DNA of 64,000 nucleotides from Paracoccaceae bacterium (GTDB lineage Bacteria > Pseudomonadota > Alphaproteobacteria > Rhodobacterales > Rhodobacteraceae). Under the pieces are notes generated by a model. The model searched no databases. It saw nothing but the letters and a program-made list of their open reading frames with translations, and had not been told where the DNA came from. Below are positions 1-8,801 of the stretch, in pieces. Positions within the stretch are counted from its first letter, which is position 1. Each line of letters starts with the position of its first letter. Made by a program: the position numbers and the translations under genes. The stretch is from assembly GCA_030697175.1 (NCBI GenBank), contig JAUYQR010000013.1:1-64000 (forward strand). Direction: 5' to 3'.

Positions 1-93
1 ATCCTTCTGGTGCGCGAAACGCGACAACCGTATCCTTCGTCATGTGGCATATCCTTTTCTCTGCGAGAACTGCGGCGCGTCAACAACGCCTTG

Positions 94-571
94 ATATGCC
101 ACCCAATCCCCCCGTCACCAACTTTCAGCTATAGCTCCCGCCGCCGAACGGCGAGGCTATCACGACACCGCCACCAACACCGCCCCGGTGCAACCTTACG
201 TCGACCGCCTGCGCGCTGCCGAGGTGCTGATCTTCGTGTTCCCGGTCTGGAATTTCGGCTTTCCGGCGATCCTCAAGGGATACTTCGACCGCGTCTTCCT
301 GCCCGGCGTCAGCTTCCGGCTGGAAGACGGCCTCGTCGCACCGAACCTGACGCATATCCGCACGCTCGCCGCCGTCACCAGCTACGGGGCCACACCGCTA
401 CGTGCCTTCATGGCCGGCAACCCACCGCGCAAGATGTTCACCCGCGTCTTGCGCTTTGTCATCCGGCCCGACCGGCTGCGCTACCTTGCGCTTTACGACA
501 TGAACCGCGCGACCGCCGCAAACCGCACCGCCTTTCTTGCCCGTGTGGGCGCTGAAATGGACCGGCTCTGA
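94..571 (+). pseudogene. Decayed NAD(P)H dehydrogenase (quinone)/flavodoxin-2 family remnant
   Basis: From about 146 to the TGA at 569-571 the frame reads GYHDTATNTAPVQPYVDRL and continues through the FVFPVWNFGFPAILKGYFDRV core of NAD(P)H:quinone reductases of the flavodoxin fold. The N-terminal signature LICHPIPPS, expected about 60 residues upstream of GYHDT, instead sits at 94-120 in a different frame and much too close, with TAG or TGA stops in the alternative frames. I infer an internal deletion plus frameshift. A short product from the GTG at 188 is possible but would lack the FMN phosphate-binding loop. It touches the next gene (TGATG), a paralogue, so the pair may once have been a tandem operon. 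An assembly error at the window edge is an alternative. Confidence 0.5.
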
Positions 572-1167
572 TGCGCGCGCTTGTGGTCTATTGCCACCCA
601 AAGGAGGGCAGCTTTACCTCGGCTGTCCGCGATTGCGTGCTTGCCGGCCTTGCCGCCAAGGGAGCAGAGGCGCGCGTGATCGACCTTTATGCTCAAGCCT
701 TCTCGCCTTCGCTCTCGCTCGCGGAATGGGAAGGCTACACCGACAGTCCCGCCAACCGCGCCCCTGTGGCAGCCGATGTAGAGGCGCTGCAATGGACTGA
801 CACCTTGATCTTCGTCTACCCGACATGGTGGTATGGCCTGCCCGCCGCCCTGAAAGGCTGGCTTGACCGGGTGCTGTTGCCCGAGGTCGCCTTCCTGATG
901 CCCGCCGGGCAGAACCAGACCATCCGTCCCGGGCTGACCCACATCCGGCGGCTTGGCGTCTTTACCACCTGCGGCGCCAGTTGGTGGCTGACCACCTTCG
1001 TCGGCGCGCCCGGCAAGCGCACGCTTCTGCGCGGGGTCGGCCTGCTGTGCGCCCCACGCGCCCGCAAGGCCTATGCCGCCCATTACCTGATGGACAGTTC
1101 AACCCCCGACAGCCGCGCCCGCCACTTGCAACGCGTCACCCGCCAGCTTACCCGTTTGCTGCGCTAG
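571..1167 (+). CDS. NAD(P)H dehydrogenase (quinone) family, flavodoxin-like fold
   Basis: The 198-residue protein begins MRALVVYCHPKEGSF, the FMN phosphate-binding loop of the flavodoxin_2 family, and continues through IFVYPTWWYGLPAALKGWLDRV and HIRRLGVFTTCGAS, the central strands and flavin-contacting loops. Family members are soluble FMN or FAD enzymes that reduce quinones or act as modulators; the substrate cannot be read from sequence. The start ATG overlaps the stop of the decayed upstream paralogue, and the stop overlaps tail-to-tail (four bases, CTAG) with the RES-domain gene on the other strand. Length is normal for the family. Confidence 0.85.
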   Translation: MRALVVYCHPKEGSFTSAVRDCVLAGLAAKGAEARVIDLYAQAFSPSLSLAEWEGYTDSPANRAPVAADVEALQWTDTLIFVYPTWWYGLPAALKGWLDRVLLPEVAFLMPAGQNQTIRPGLTHIRRLGVFTTCGASWWLTTFVGAPGKRTLLRGVGLLCAPRARKAYAAHYLMDSSTPDSRARHLQRVTRQLTRLLR

Positions 1168-1943
1168 CTGCCCGCGCGGGGCCGGTCCCAGCGCATCCCC
1201 ACCAATCGCGGATCGGCGGCAAAGGCATCGCGCCCGAACTCGATCCCCTTGGCGGGATGCTCGCGGATCGCCTGCGCGCCGCTTGGCCCTACCCTGATCC
1301 GCCAGGTCTGCCGGTCGGTCGGTGCCTTCGCCGCAAATGCCGCGCAAGCAAGGACCACAAGGGTCGCCCCCCGTTTCGGATCGCGCACAGATGGCGCGCG
1401 CAGCAGCAGGCACCCTGCCTCTCGCGCCGTATCGGCAAGGGTCTGGCACGGGCCATACTCGGTCGGATGGGTCCAGTCCGCTGCGTCGCGGTCCAAGGGC
1501 GGGGCGGTCAGGTCCAGCGCCGCGCCGGTCGCCAGGGGGACCGCGAACCCGGTATAATCCGCTGCCCCATCGGGAAACGGCACATCCGGCGCTTCGGCGA
1601 AAAAGAGAAAGCGATAGAACACCATCTCGGCCACCGCGGTTTCCGCCCGCTCGGCTCCATACCACACCCCCGGCGTGAACCCCGCCCGGCGAAATCGCGA
1701 TCCGTATGGATAGGGGCGATAGCGGAACGGGGTCGACAAAAGATAATCGAGGCCCCGGCAAGGCTCTGGCACCGGTGGCTTTGTCGTCTCCAGAATATCC
1801 TCAAGGATCGCCTGTTCGGCCAGGCTGTCGACCAGCTTCAGCGTCGACACCCGGTGCTGCGCTTCGACCAGACGCCAGGCCTTGCCGCGCCAGCCGCGCA
1901 GTTCAGAGCGGAGCGCGTCGCGCGTCCAGATAGGCGACGACAT
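1164..1943 (-). CDS. RES-domain toxin of a Xre/RES toxin-antitoxin pair
   Basis: A 259-residue protein with the RES-family layout: an N-terminal helical part, then a core around residues 70-200 containing FRYRPYPYGSRFRR, GVWYGAERAETAVAE and a conserved serine/acidic tail. In characterised RES toxins (for example MbcT and the Xre-RES family) the fold resembles ADP-ribosyltransferases and depletes NAD+; that activity is inferred here from the family. The start lies 41 bases inside the upstream antitoxin gene, typical of translationally coupled toxin-antitoxin modules. At 259 residues it is longer than the roughly 150-residue core RES domain, so N-terminal residues form an extension. Confidence 0.8.
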   Translation of the reverse strand: MSSPIWTRDALRSELRGWRGKAWRLVEAQHRVSTLKLVDSLAEQAILEDILETTKPPVPEPCRGLDYLLSTPFRYRPYPYGSRFRRAGFTPGVWYGAERAETAVAEMVFYRFLFFAEAPDVPFPDGAADYTGFAVPLATGAALDLTAPPLDRDAADWTHPTEYGPCQTLADTAREAGCLLLRAPSVRDPKRGATLVVLACAAFAAKAPTDRQTWRIRVGPSGAQAIREHPAKGIEFGRDAFAADPRLVGMRWDRPRAGS

Positions 1944-2286
1944 CGCACAACCCCTGTACTGAAGCCATCTTCACCGCTGGCACCCCGCCCAACGCCAGGT
2001 TTTCCGCCTGCATCCACGCACGCGCCACCCGCTCGTCACCGCCTGTCACGGCATCAAGCGACCGGAACACCCGCACCAGCAAGGCGGCAAGCTCGAACGG
2101 CTTGCTCCCCTCGTCCAGCCCCAGATCGCCGCGCTTGATCCGCGAAATCGTCGGCTCCGACACCCCGATGATCCGCGCCAAAGCGCGCGCGGTAAGGCCA
2201 AGACGGTCAGCCGCAGCCAGCATCGCCTTCGCCAGAACCACCCCGCGAGCGGGAGAAAGCAGCCCGTCCTGCAAGATCACAGCCAT
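1903..2286 (-). CDS. Xre/MbcA/ParS-type antitoxin with DUF2384 domain
   Basis: The 127-residue protein has an N-terminal Xre-like helix-turn-helix (about residues 25-58, LTARALARIIGVSEPTISRI) followed by the MbcA/ParS/Xre toxin-binding domain (about 65-125), which includes AWMQAENLALGG. The family neutralises RES toxins by occluding the NAD+ pocket and represses its own promoter. The gene precedes and overlaps the RES gene by 41 bases. Its start ATG has a good AAAGGTAGGG ribosome-binding site, and a 16-bp palindrome lies just upstream, consistent with autoregulation. Confidence 0.85.
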   Translation of the reverse strand: MAVILQDGLLSPARGVVLAKAMLAAADRLGLTARALARIIGVSEPTISRIKRGDLGLDEGSKPFELAALLVRVFRSLDAVTGGDERVARAWMQAENLALGGVPAVKMASVQGLCDVVAYLDARRAPL

Positions 2287-2317
2287 ATCGCCCTACCTTT
2301 CAGGTGAAAATATAGCA

Positions 2318-2333
2318 CCAATAAGTTTATTGG
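2318..2333 (-). promoter_or_regulatory. Palindromic operator of the Xre/RES module
   Basis: CCAATAAGTTTATTGG has perfect 7-bp arms around a 2-base centre. It lies 32 bp upstream of the antitoxin start in an AT-rich patch that also holds a TATATT -10-like element for the minus strand. Position and symmetry fit an autorepressor site for the Xre antitoxin. This is an inference from symmetry. Confidence 0.6.
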
Positions 2334-2365
2334 GAAATAGGCAATGCACTGCGCTCCCGCAAGGG

Positions 2366-3178
2366 TCAGGCAAACGCATCCGGGTCTGGACGCGTGTCCA
2401 GCCAATCCTCTGGCAGGTCCTGCACCTCGCGCAGCAACGCCACCAACTGCCGCGCCGCATGGTCCACCAGTGCCACACCCTTCTCAGAGGTCGCCGCCGC
2501 TGCGTTGCCACAGGCCCCCGCCGCGTTCAGGTCCTGCATCTGCCAGCCCAGCTTTCCCGCTGGCGAAAGCCCCAGCAACCCGGTCAACTCGGCCTGCCGC
2601 GCCGGAAAGTCACGGGCCTGCGCCATCTCCACCAGATGCGGCTGCACGGCCAGCATCATCGAGGTCTCGACCTCGCCCGCGTGAATTCCGAACCGCTCCT
2701 CCCGGCCCGCGATCAGCCCCTCCGGCAGCCCCATGCCGAACCAGTTCGCCGCAACCGTCAGCAATCCGTGCTTGACCCGCAAATCACGCGCCACGATGTC
2801 CATCGGCGCGATCTGCCCGCCATGCGAGTTCAAAAGCACCAGCTTCCTCACCCCCGCCGCCGCGACAGACGCGCCAATCTCGCTCCACATTGCCATCAGT
2901 GTCGCGGCCGAAAGGGTCAGCGTGCCGGGCCAGGCCGAATGTTCGTTCGACTTGCCCACCGGGAGGGTCGGCAGGAACAAGGCCGGGCAGTCGTCCGGTA
3001 TCAGCGGCACCGCCGCAGCGACGATCCCGTTCAGGATATCGCGGTCCACCGACAGCGGCAGGTGCGGCCCGTGCTGTTCCACCGCGCCGACCGGCAGAAC
3101 GGCGATCAGACGTGACCGATCCAGCGCCATGAAGCCTCGCGCCGTGTAATCCGCCCAGAAACGGTGTTTCAGTCGCAT
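2366..3178 (-). CDS. Creatininase family protein (metal-dependent amidohydrolase)
   Basis: The 270-residue protein has the family's metal-binding motifs: PVGAVEQHGPHLPLSVD (about residues 30-46), NEHSAWPGT, LNSHGGQ (about 116-122) and HAGEVETSMML (about 166-176). Creatininases are cytosolic Zn/Mn hydrolases; relatives act on creatinine, on a riboflavin intermediate (ArfB/FAPy deformylase) or in mycofactocin maturation. No creatine, F420 or mycofactocin genes are nearby, so the substrate is open. The gene stands alone between the toxin-antitoxin module and tRNA-Cys. Family assignment is firm; substrate is unknown. Confidence 0.85.
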   Translation of the reverse strand: MRLKHRFWADYTARGFMALDRSRLIAVLPVGAVEQHGPHLPLSVDRDILNGIVAAAVPLIPDDCPALFLPTLPVGKSNEHSAWPGTLTLSAATLMAMWSEIGASVAAAGVRKLVLLNSHGGQIAPMDIVARDLRVKHGLLTVAANWFGMGLPEGLIAGREERFGIHAGEVETSMMLAVQPHLVEMAQARDFPARQAELTGLLGLSPAGKLGWQMQDLNAAGACGNAAAATSEKGVALVDHAARQLVALLREVQDLPEDWLDTRPDPDAFA

Positions 3179-3292
3179 GCTGCTCTCCGACGATCCGCCG
3201 CAATGAGAGCGAACTCCACGGCACCGTCAATCGGCAATTGTCACCCCCTTGCGGCTGAAGGCATGATCCGCTATCCCCAGCGCACTCATCGC

Positions 3293-3366
3293 GGCGGGTT
3301 GGCGGAGAGGTTACGCAGCGGATTGCAAATCCGTGAAGACCGGTTCGATTCCGGTACCCGCCTCCA
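3293..3366 (+). tRNA. tRNA-Cys (anticodon GCA)
   Basis: The acceptor arms GGCGGGT (3293-3299) and ACCCGCC (3356-3362) pair fully. The anticodon stem-loop GGATTGCAAATCC presents GCA, the T-arm contains GGTTCGATTCC, and CCA is encoded at 3364-3366. Length is 74 nt, normal for a class I tRNA. It stands in the 409-base gap between the creatininase gene and the polysaccharide deacetylase gene; I see nothing else supported in 3367-3587. Confidence 0.95.
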
Positions 3367-3587
3367 CCTTCACCGTCGAATTGCCCGCTCCGCTTGTGCG
3401 GTTCTGATGCAGGAATGCATTTCGTGGCGGCAACTTGCTGCCGCTGCGCGGAAAAGGGGTGATGTGCGGCACGCCCCGGGGTATAAGGGGCCAGTCGGTA
3501 ATAAGCGTTACGGGCAGGCAGTCGGCGCGTTCGCATCAGGCATGGCGACCGCATCCCGCGCCCCAAGACGCAGAGACGGAGGCGGCA

Positions 3588-5321
3588 GTGGCGTTGGGCA
3601 AGTTTGTTTACGGTGCGTTCGTGGGTGGCGTGATGGCCGCAGCGGGGCTTTCGATGGCTTCGCTGGTGGCACCGGACCGCCCCCGGGTGATGGATGCGTC
3701 TGCGGCCGATCCGGTCCCTGCAGAAACCGCCGACACCACTCCTCAGGCGATTGCCGTCGAACCGGAAGCCACCGCCGTTGTCCCCGAACCGGTTACCGAG
3801 GCACCGACAGTGGCGGTTGCCGAAGCCCCGTCCCTGTCCGCGCCGACCGACGAACCTGCCATCAGCGCCGATCCACCCGCCGCAGCCAGTGACGCCGTTG
3901 CCGAACTGGCCAACGACGTGCTGACCGCGCTCGAACCCGCCGATGCCCCCGTGCCGCCCACAGATCCGGCACCAAAGCCGGTCGATCCGCTGCCTGCAGC
4001 CACCAGTGTCGCCCCCGTGGTCCCCTCCGCCCCGGCCACGCCAGAGCCCGCCGCGTCAGACCCGGCCGCAACGACCGTCAGCGTGGTTCCTGCCCCGCTC
4101 CTGCCCGACGGTCCGGCCCAACCGCCGCAACCGGCCGATGACAGCGCCACCGTAAAGGTCGAGGCATCAGTGCCGCCACCGGCCACCACTGCGCCCGAAG
4201 ACGCCTTGATTGCGGATGCAGGCACCATGGCCGAACCGACCCTGCCCGAAGTCTCCGACCCCGCCCCCGTGTTGCCAGCGCCCGTGACGCCAGAGACCGT
4301 AACGCCAGAGACCGTGACGCCGGAGACGGGACAACCGATGGCCGAGCCCGATCCGGCGCCAATGCCCGAGCCCGACAATGCCCTGCCCGACAATGCCCTG
4401 CCCGGCACCGAAGCACCGCAGATGCCCGGCAACAAGCCCGAAGGCCTGCCCCGCGCCTCCACCGTCCCAGAGACCGCTCCGGCTGAAGCCGCGCCCACGC
4501 CCGATTCCCCCGAAGCGTCCGAAACCTTCAAGCCGACGCCCGGTTTTGGCAACAAGACCGAAGGCGTCATCATCAACCGCCTCCCCCGTATCGGCGACCA
4601 GCCGGCCGAGGAGGCAACCGCCGCGCCCGAAGTTCAGGACACAGAGCTCACACCGCTGCAACGCTACGCCCGCGCCTTCGAGAACCCCGACGCCAAGCCG
4701 CTATTTGCCATCGTGCTGATCGACACCGGCGAGGCCAACCTTGACCGCTCCGCGCTGGCCGGCCTGCCTTTCGCCGTCTCCTTCGCGATCGACCCGCTGG
4801 CGCCGAACGCAGACCAACGCGCCGCTGCCTACCGCGCCGCCGGTCAGGAGGTGGTGATGCTGGCCACCGGCATTGCCGAAGGCTCGAATGCCTCCGACAT
4901 CGAGGTGGCATTCCAGAGCATGGCGCAGGGCCTGCCCGAAGCCGTCGCGGTGATGGACGAAGCCGACCACAAGTTTCAGGGCAACCGCCCGCTTGCCAGC
5001 CTGGTCGTTCCGGTGATCGCGTCGCAAGGGCGTGGCCTTTTGACCTGGGATCAGGGGCTGAACGCGGCAGATCAGGTGGCGCGCCGCGTCGATCTGCCCG
5101 CCACAGTCGTGTTCCGCGCCCTTGACAGCACCGGCGAAGACCGCGCCGCGATCCGCCGCCTGCTCGACAGGGCGGCGTTCAAGGCCGGTCAGGACGGGCG
5201 CGTCACCGTGGTCGGGCACACCCGGCCGGAAACCGTCGCGGCACTTCTGGAATGGACGGTCGAGGGTCGGGCGGCCAATGTGGCGCTTGCGCCAGTGTCG
5301 GCCGCGCTGACGGTAGAGTGA
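3588..5321 (+). CDS. Divergent polysaccharide deacetylase family protein with long Pro/Ala-rich linker
   Basis: I chose the GTG at 3588 because GGAGG lies five bases upstream and the protein then begins with a membrane-anchor segment, KFVYGAFVGGVMAAAGLSMA; an ATG at 3435 would add unstructured residues. About residues 35-360 are a low-complexity linker rich in Pro, Ala, Thr and Glu with short tandem repeats (ETVTP three times, PDNAL twice). The last 200 residues match the divergent polysaccharide deacetylase fold (FAIVLIDTGE, LPFAVSFAIDP, VVMLATG). It is probably anchored in the inner membrane with the domain in the periplasm, where it may act on an envelope glycan. It ends five bases before the stop of convergent trpE. 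Confidence 0.75.
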   Translation: MALGKFVYGAFVGGVMAAAGLSMASLVAPDRPRVMDASAADPVPAETADTTPQAIAVEPEATAVVPEPVTEAPTVAVAEAPSLSAPTDEPAISADPPAAASDAVAELANDVLTALEPADAPVPPTDPAPKPVDPLPAATSVAPVVPSAPATPEPAASDPAATTVSVVPAPLLPDGPAQPPQPADDSATVKVEASVPPPATTAPEDALIADAGTMAEPTLPEVSDPAPVLPAPVTPETVTPETVTPETGQPMAEPDPAPMPEPDNALPDNALPGTEAPQMPGNKPEGLPRASTVPETAPAEAAPTPDSPEASETFKPTPGFGNKTEGVIINRLPRIGDQPAEEATAAPEVQDTELTPLQRYARAFENPDAKPLFAIVLIDTGEANLDRSALAGLPFAVSFAIDPLAPNADQRAAAYRAAGQEVVMLATGIAEGSNASDIEVAFQSMAQGLPEAVAVMDEADHKFQGNRPLASLVVPVIASQGRGLLTWDQGLNAADQVARRVDLPATVVFRALDSTGEDRAAIRRLLDRAAFKAGQDGRVTVVGHTRPETVAALLEWTVEGRAANVALAPVSAALTVE

Positions 5322-5326
5322 TCCGC

Positions 5327-6832
5327 TCAGCCGTTGCCGCGCCGGGCGAACAGCCCCGCATCTTCGGCTGCGCGCCTTAGAGCGTTGGATTTGTTCACGG
5401 TTTCCTGATACTCGGCCTCGGGATCGCTGTCATAGACCACTCCGCCCCCGGCCTGAATATAAAGTGTTTCGTCTTTCAGAACCGCCGTGCGCAGCGCGAT
5501 GCAGAAATCCATCTCGCCATTGGCCGCGAAATACCCCACGCCGCCGCCATAGACGCCGCGCTTTTCCGGCTCCAGCTCGTCGATGATCTCCATCGCGCGC
5601 ACCTTCGGCGCACCGGACACGGTGCCCGCAGGCAGTCCCGCCAGCAGCGCCGACAGCGCGTCCTCACCATCGGCAATCTCACCGACCACGTTCGACACGA
5701 TGTGCATCACATGGCTGTAGCGTTCGATGATGAAGGTTTCGGTCGGATGCACCGTGCCAACCTTGGCCACCCGCCCCACGTCGTTGCGACCAAGATCCAG
5801 AAGCATCAGATGTTCGGCCCGTTCCTTGGGATCGGCCAGAAGATCGACCTCCAGCGCGCGGTCCTCCTCGGGTGTCGCGCCACGCTTGCGGGTGCCGGCA
5901 ATCGGGCGGACCGTCACTTCGCCGTCGCGCAACCGGACCAGGATTTCCGGGCTGGCACCCACCACCTGAAATCCGCCAAAGTTGAAGAAGAACATGAACG
6001 GCGACGGGTTGGTGCGACGCAGGCTGCGATACAGCGCAAAGGGCGGCAGCGCGAAGTCCATCGCCCAGCGCTGGCTTGGCACGACCTGAAAGATGTCCCC
6101 CGCGCGGATATACGCCTTGGCCTTCTCGACGGCGGCCAGATACCCGTCGTGGCTGAAGTTCGACTGCGGCACACCGACCGCCGCCGCCTCGCCCAGATCG
6201 CGCGGCACGGCGGGCGACCGGTCAAGGTCGCGCAAGGAATCCATCACCCGCTCCGCCGCCTGCGCATAGGCGGCCCGTGCCGAAAGGCCCGATCCGACCC
6301 AGGCCGGCGCCACCACCGTCACGTCGCCCTTGACCCCGTCCAGCACCGCGACGACCGAAGGGCGCATCAGCACCGCATCCGGCAGGCCCAGCGGATCGGG
6401 GTTCACGTCCGGCAGATGCTCCACCAGCCGGATCATGTCGTAGCCCAGATAGCCGAACAGCCCCGCCGCAACCGCCGGCAGCCCGTCCGGCATCTCGATC
6501 CGGCATTCGGCCAACAGCGCCCGCAGCGTGTCCAGCGGATGGCCCGGCAGGTCGGCAAAGGCCAAGGGGTCGAACCTTGCCTGCCGGTTGATCCGGCTGA
6601 CGGCACCCCGGCTTTGCCAGATCAGGTCCGGCTTCATGCCGACGATCGAATACCGGCCCCGCACCTCGCCGCCGGTGACCGACTCGAGCATGAACGTGTC
6701 GGCGCGCGCTTCGCCCAGCTTCAGCATCAGGCTGACCGGCGTGTCCAGATCGGCGGCCAGCCGCGCCCAGACAATCTGGTTGCGGCCTTCCTTCCACCCC
6801 GCTTCGAACGCCTCGAACGATGGCGACAGCAT
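5327..6832 (-). CDS. trpE: Anthranilate synthase component I
   Basis: The 501-residue large subunit of anthranilate synthase converts chorismate and ammonia to anthranilate, the first committed step to tryptophan. The N-terminal part contains FMLESVTGGEVRGRYS, whose LES triad is the tryptophan feedback site. The C-terminal chorismate-binding domain has GTVSGAPKVRAMEIIDE, RGVYGGGVGY and CIALRTAV. The start follows directly on the TAG of upstream ppiD with no spacer, so the genes are cotranscribed. Its amidotransferase partner trpG is 12 kb away on the other strand, unlike the usual tight trpE-trpG linkage. Confidence 0.97.
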   Translation of the reverse strand: MLSPSFEAFEAGWKEGRNQIVWARLAADLDTPVSLMLKLGEARADTFMLESVTGGEVRGRYSIVGMKPDLIWQSRGAVSRINRQARFDPLAFADLPGHPLDTLRALLAECRIEMPDGLPAVAAGLFGYLGYDMIRLVEHLPDVNPDPLGLPDAVLMRPSVVAVLDGVKGDVTVVAPAWVGSGLSARAAYAQAAERVMDSLRDLDRSPAVPRDLGEAAAVGVPQSNFSHDGYLAAVEKAKAYIRAGDIFQVVPSQRWAMDFALPPFALYRSLRRTNPSPFMFFFNFGGFQVVGASPEILVRLRDGEVTVRPIAGTRKRGATPEEDRALEVDLLADPKERAEHLMLLDLGRNDVGRVAKVGTVHPTETFIIERYSHVMHIVSNVVGEIADGEDALSALLAGLPAGTVSGAPKVRAMEIIDELEPEKRGVYGGGVGYFAANGEMDFCIALRTAVLKDETLYIQAGGGVVYDSDPEAEYQETVNKSNALRRAAEDAGLFARRGNG

Positions 6833-8704
6833 CTACTGCAGGCTCGCGTGGACCGCATTGATCGCAGCCTGATCAAGCACGATCCCCGCCTCGTCGGTCA
6901 ACGCATTGGTAAAGGCATTGAACGCATCCGTCGCGATGGCCTGTTCCAGTTGCGTCGACAGCGCGCCCTTCAACGCAGCGGCATCCTCGCCTTCGGTCGC
7001 CGCCGGCATCACGCGGTCAAGCCGCACCACGGCAACGAACCCCGGCCCTTCCACGATCTTCACATCGCCCTCGTTCAGCGTGAACATGTCCGGCACCAAC
7101 GTCTCCGGCACGCCTTCGACAAAGCCGTCGCGCGCGATTTCCGGCGTCACATCGACAATGCCAAAGCTGCCAATCGCAGCCCCCGCCTCGATCTCGGCCT
7201 TGATCTCGATGGCCCGCGCCGACAGGGCTTTTGTCACGGCATCGGTCTTCCATGCCGCTGCCACCGCATCGCGGGCCTCGTCGAACGGGATCGGTGCTGC
7301 TGGCACCACCTCATCCAGCCGCAATGCGACCAGCCCGCCATCCTCCAGCACGATCCCTTCCGCGAAATCTTCGGCCTGAACCGCTTCGGCGGCCGTTCTG
7401 AACGCGGGATAGCCTTCGATCGTGCTGTCACCGGGGGCTCCGGGCACATAGTCGACCGTCTCAAGGGTCATCCCGGCGTCCTTGGCCAGATCCTCAAGCG
7501 AGGCACCGCCGGCCAGAAGATCGTCCACCGTCTCCACCTGATCCGCAATGGCACGGCGGGCGGCGTCGGTCTGCAGTTCGATCGCCAGCGCGTCACGAGC
7601 CTCCTCGAAGGTGGTTTCCTCGGCGGCAAGGATCGCATTCACCCGAAAGAATGCAGGCCCAAGGTCCGACGCTACCGGCCCGACAATCCCCGGTTCGGTG
7701 ATGGCAAAGACGGCCTCGGCCGCAGCGCCAAGATCGTCCCTGGCGACGTCGCCAAGGTCGATGGCATCCAGCGTCAGGCCACGGTCTGCCACCAGCGTCT
7801 CGAACGCCTCGCCCGCATCCAGCCGTGCTTTGGCGGCGTCAGCGGCGGCCTGATCGGGGTAGACCAGCCGTTCGACCAGCCGGCGTTCCGGCACCACGAA
7901 CTCCTCGATCCGGTCCTCGTACAGCTTCTTCAAAAGCGCCTCGTCCACCGGCTGATCCTTGGCGATGGTTTCCGGCAGCAAGGCCGCATAGGTGATGCGC
8001 TTGGCCTCCGGCTTGGTGAAGGTCGCGATGTTGGCCTCGTGGAACGCCTTCAGCTCCGCCTCTGTCGGTTCCGGCACCGGCGCGGTCAGGTCGCCCTCGC
8101 CCAACCGCAGGATCGACATTCCGCGCCGCTCCGCAACCCATCGGTAAAGCGTGTCGGTCACGGCGGCGGGGGCCGCAAAGCCGCCGCCGACCGCGCCTTG
8201 CAGAAGCGAGCGGGAAAGGTCGCGGCGGATGTTGGATTCAAACTCGGCTTCGGTCAGGTTGTTGCGCTCCAGCGTGAAGCGGTAGGCTTCGCGGTCAAAG
8301 CCGCCCGAGGCACCCTTGAACTGATCCATGCTGGTCAACTGGGCCGCCACCACTGCGTCGCCGACCGAAAGGCCAAGGCGGTGCGCCTCGTTGTCCAGTG
8401 CGGTGCGGGTGATGATGCCTTGCAGCACCTGCCGGTCAAGGCCGAAGGCGATGCCTTCCTGCGCCGAGATCTGCTGGCCGATCTGCTGCGAAAAGCTGGA
8501 CAATTGCTGGCGGAAGGCGGCGGCGTAATCATCGGTGGATATCTCGGTGTCGCCGACCTTGCCGATCGAGGTGATGCCGCCGCCGAAATTGGTGACACCA
8601 AAGCCGCCGAGGCCGATGATCAGCATGCCCATCAGCACCCAGACGGCTGCGTCCTTGGCCTTGCTTTTGGGTTTCTTCGTCTCAAGGTCCGGGGTCTTGG
8701 CCAT
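6833..8704 (-). CDS. PpiD/SurA-type periplasmic peptidyl-prolyl isomerase
   Basis: I start the protein at the ATG at 8704 (623 residues), where MAKTPDLETKKPKSK precedes one transmembrane helix, AAVWVLMGMLIIGLGGFGV. This gives a cytoplasmic stub, a membrane anchor and a large periplasmic part. The N-terminal chaperone region resembles SurA_N_3 (DDYAAAFRQQLSSFSQQIGQQ), followed by parvulin-like segments around residues 240-360. The family assists outer-membrane protein folding. The gene directly precedes trpE, an arrangement known in Rhodobacterales. A 19-bp palindrome lies about 100 bp upstream. Confidence 0.88.
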   Translation of the reverse strand: MAKTPDLETKKPKSKAKDAAVWVLMGMLIIGLGGFGVTNFGGGITSIGKVGDTEISTDDYAAAFRQQLSSFSQQIGQQISAQEGIAFGLDRQVLQGIITRTALDNEAHRLGLSVGDAVVAAQLTSMDQFKGASGGFDREAYRFTLERNNLTEAEFESNIRRDLSRSLLQGAVGGGFAAPAAVTDTLYRWVAERRGMSILRLGEGDLTAPVPEPTEAELKAFHEANIATFTKPEAKRITYAALLPETIAKDQPVDEALLKKLYEDRIEEFVVPERRLVERLVYPDQAAADAAKARLDAGEAFETLVADRGLTLDAIDLGDVARDDLGAAAEAVFAITEPGIVGPVASDLGPAFFRVNAILAAEETTFEEARDALAIELQTDAARRAIADQVETVDDLLAGGASLEDLAKDAGMTLETVDYVPGAPGDSTIEGYPAFRTAAEAVQAEDFAEGIVLEDGGLVALRLDEVVPAAPIPFDEARDAVAAAWKTDAVTKALSARAIEIKAEIEAGAAIGSFGIVDVTPEIARDGFVEGVPETLVPDMFTLNEGDVKIVEGPGFVAVVRLDRVMPAATEGEDAAALKGALSTQLEQAIATDAFNAFTNALTDEAGIVLDQAAINAVHASLQ

Positions 8705-8801
8705 GGGTCCGCCTGATGGTTGGGTCTGGGTGAGTGAATAGAGGGAAGGGCCGGTCTGGGCAAGATGGGGCCGAGGGCTGCACCGGTTCAAGGCGGGCGG
8801 A

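Noticed and set aside
3435-3587. A longer start for the polysaccharide deacetylase at 3435
   Set aside because: The extra residues are not membrane-like; GGAGG and the anchor follow at the GTG at 3588.
5702-8716. A 1004-codon plus-strand frame through trpE and ppiD
   Set aside because: Antisense shadow of two clear genes; arginine- and histidine-rich without motifs.
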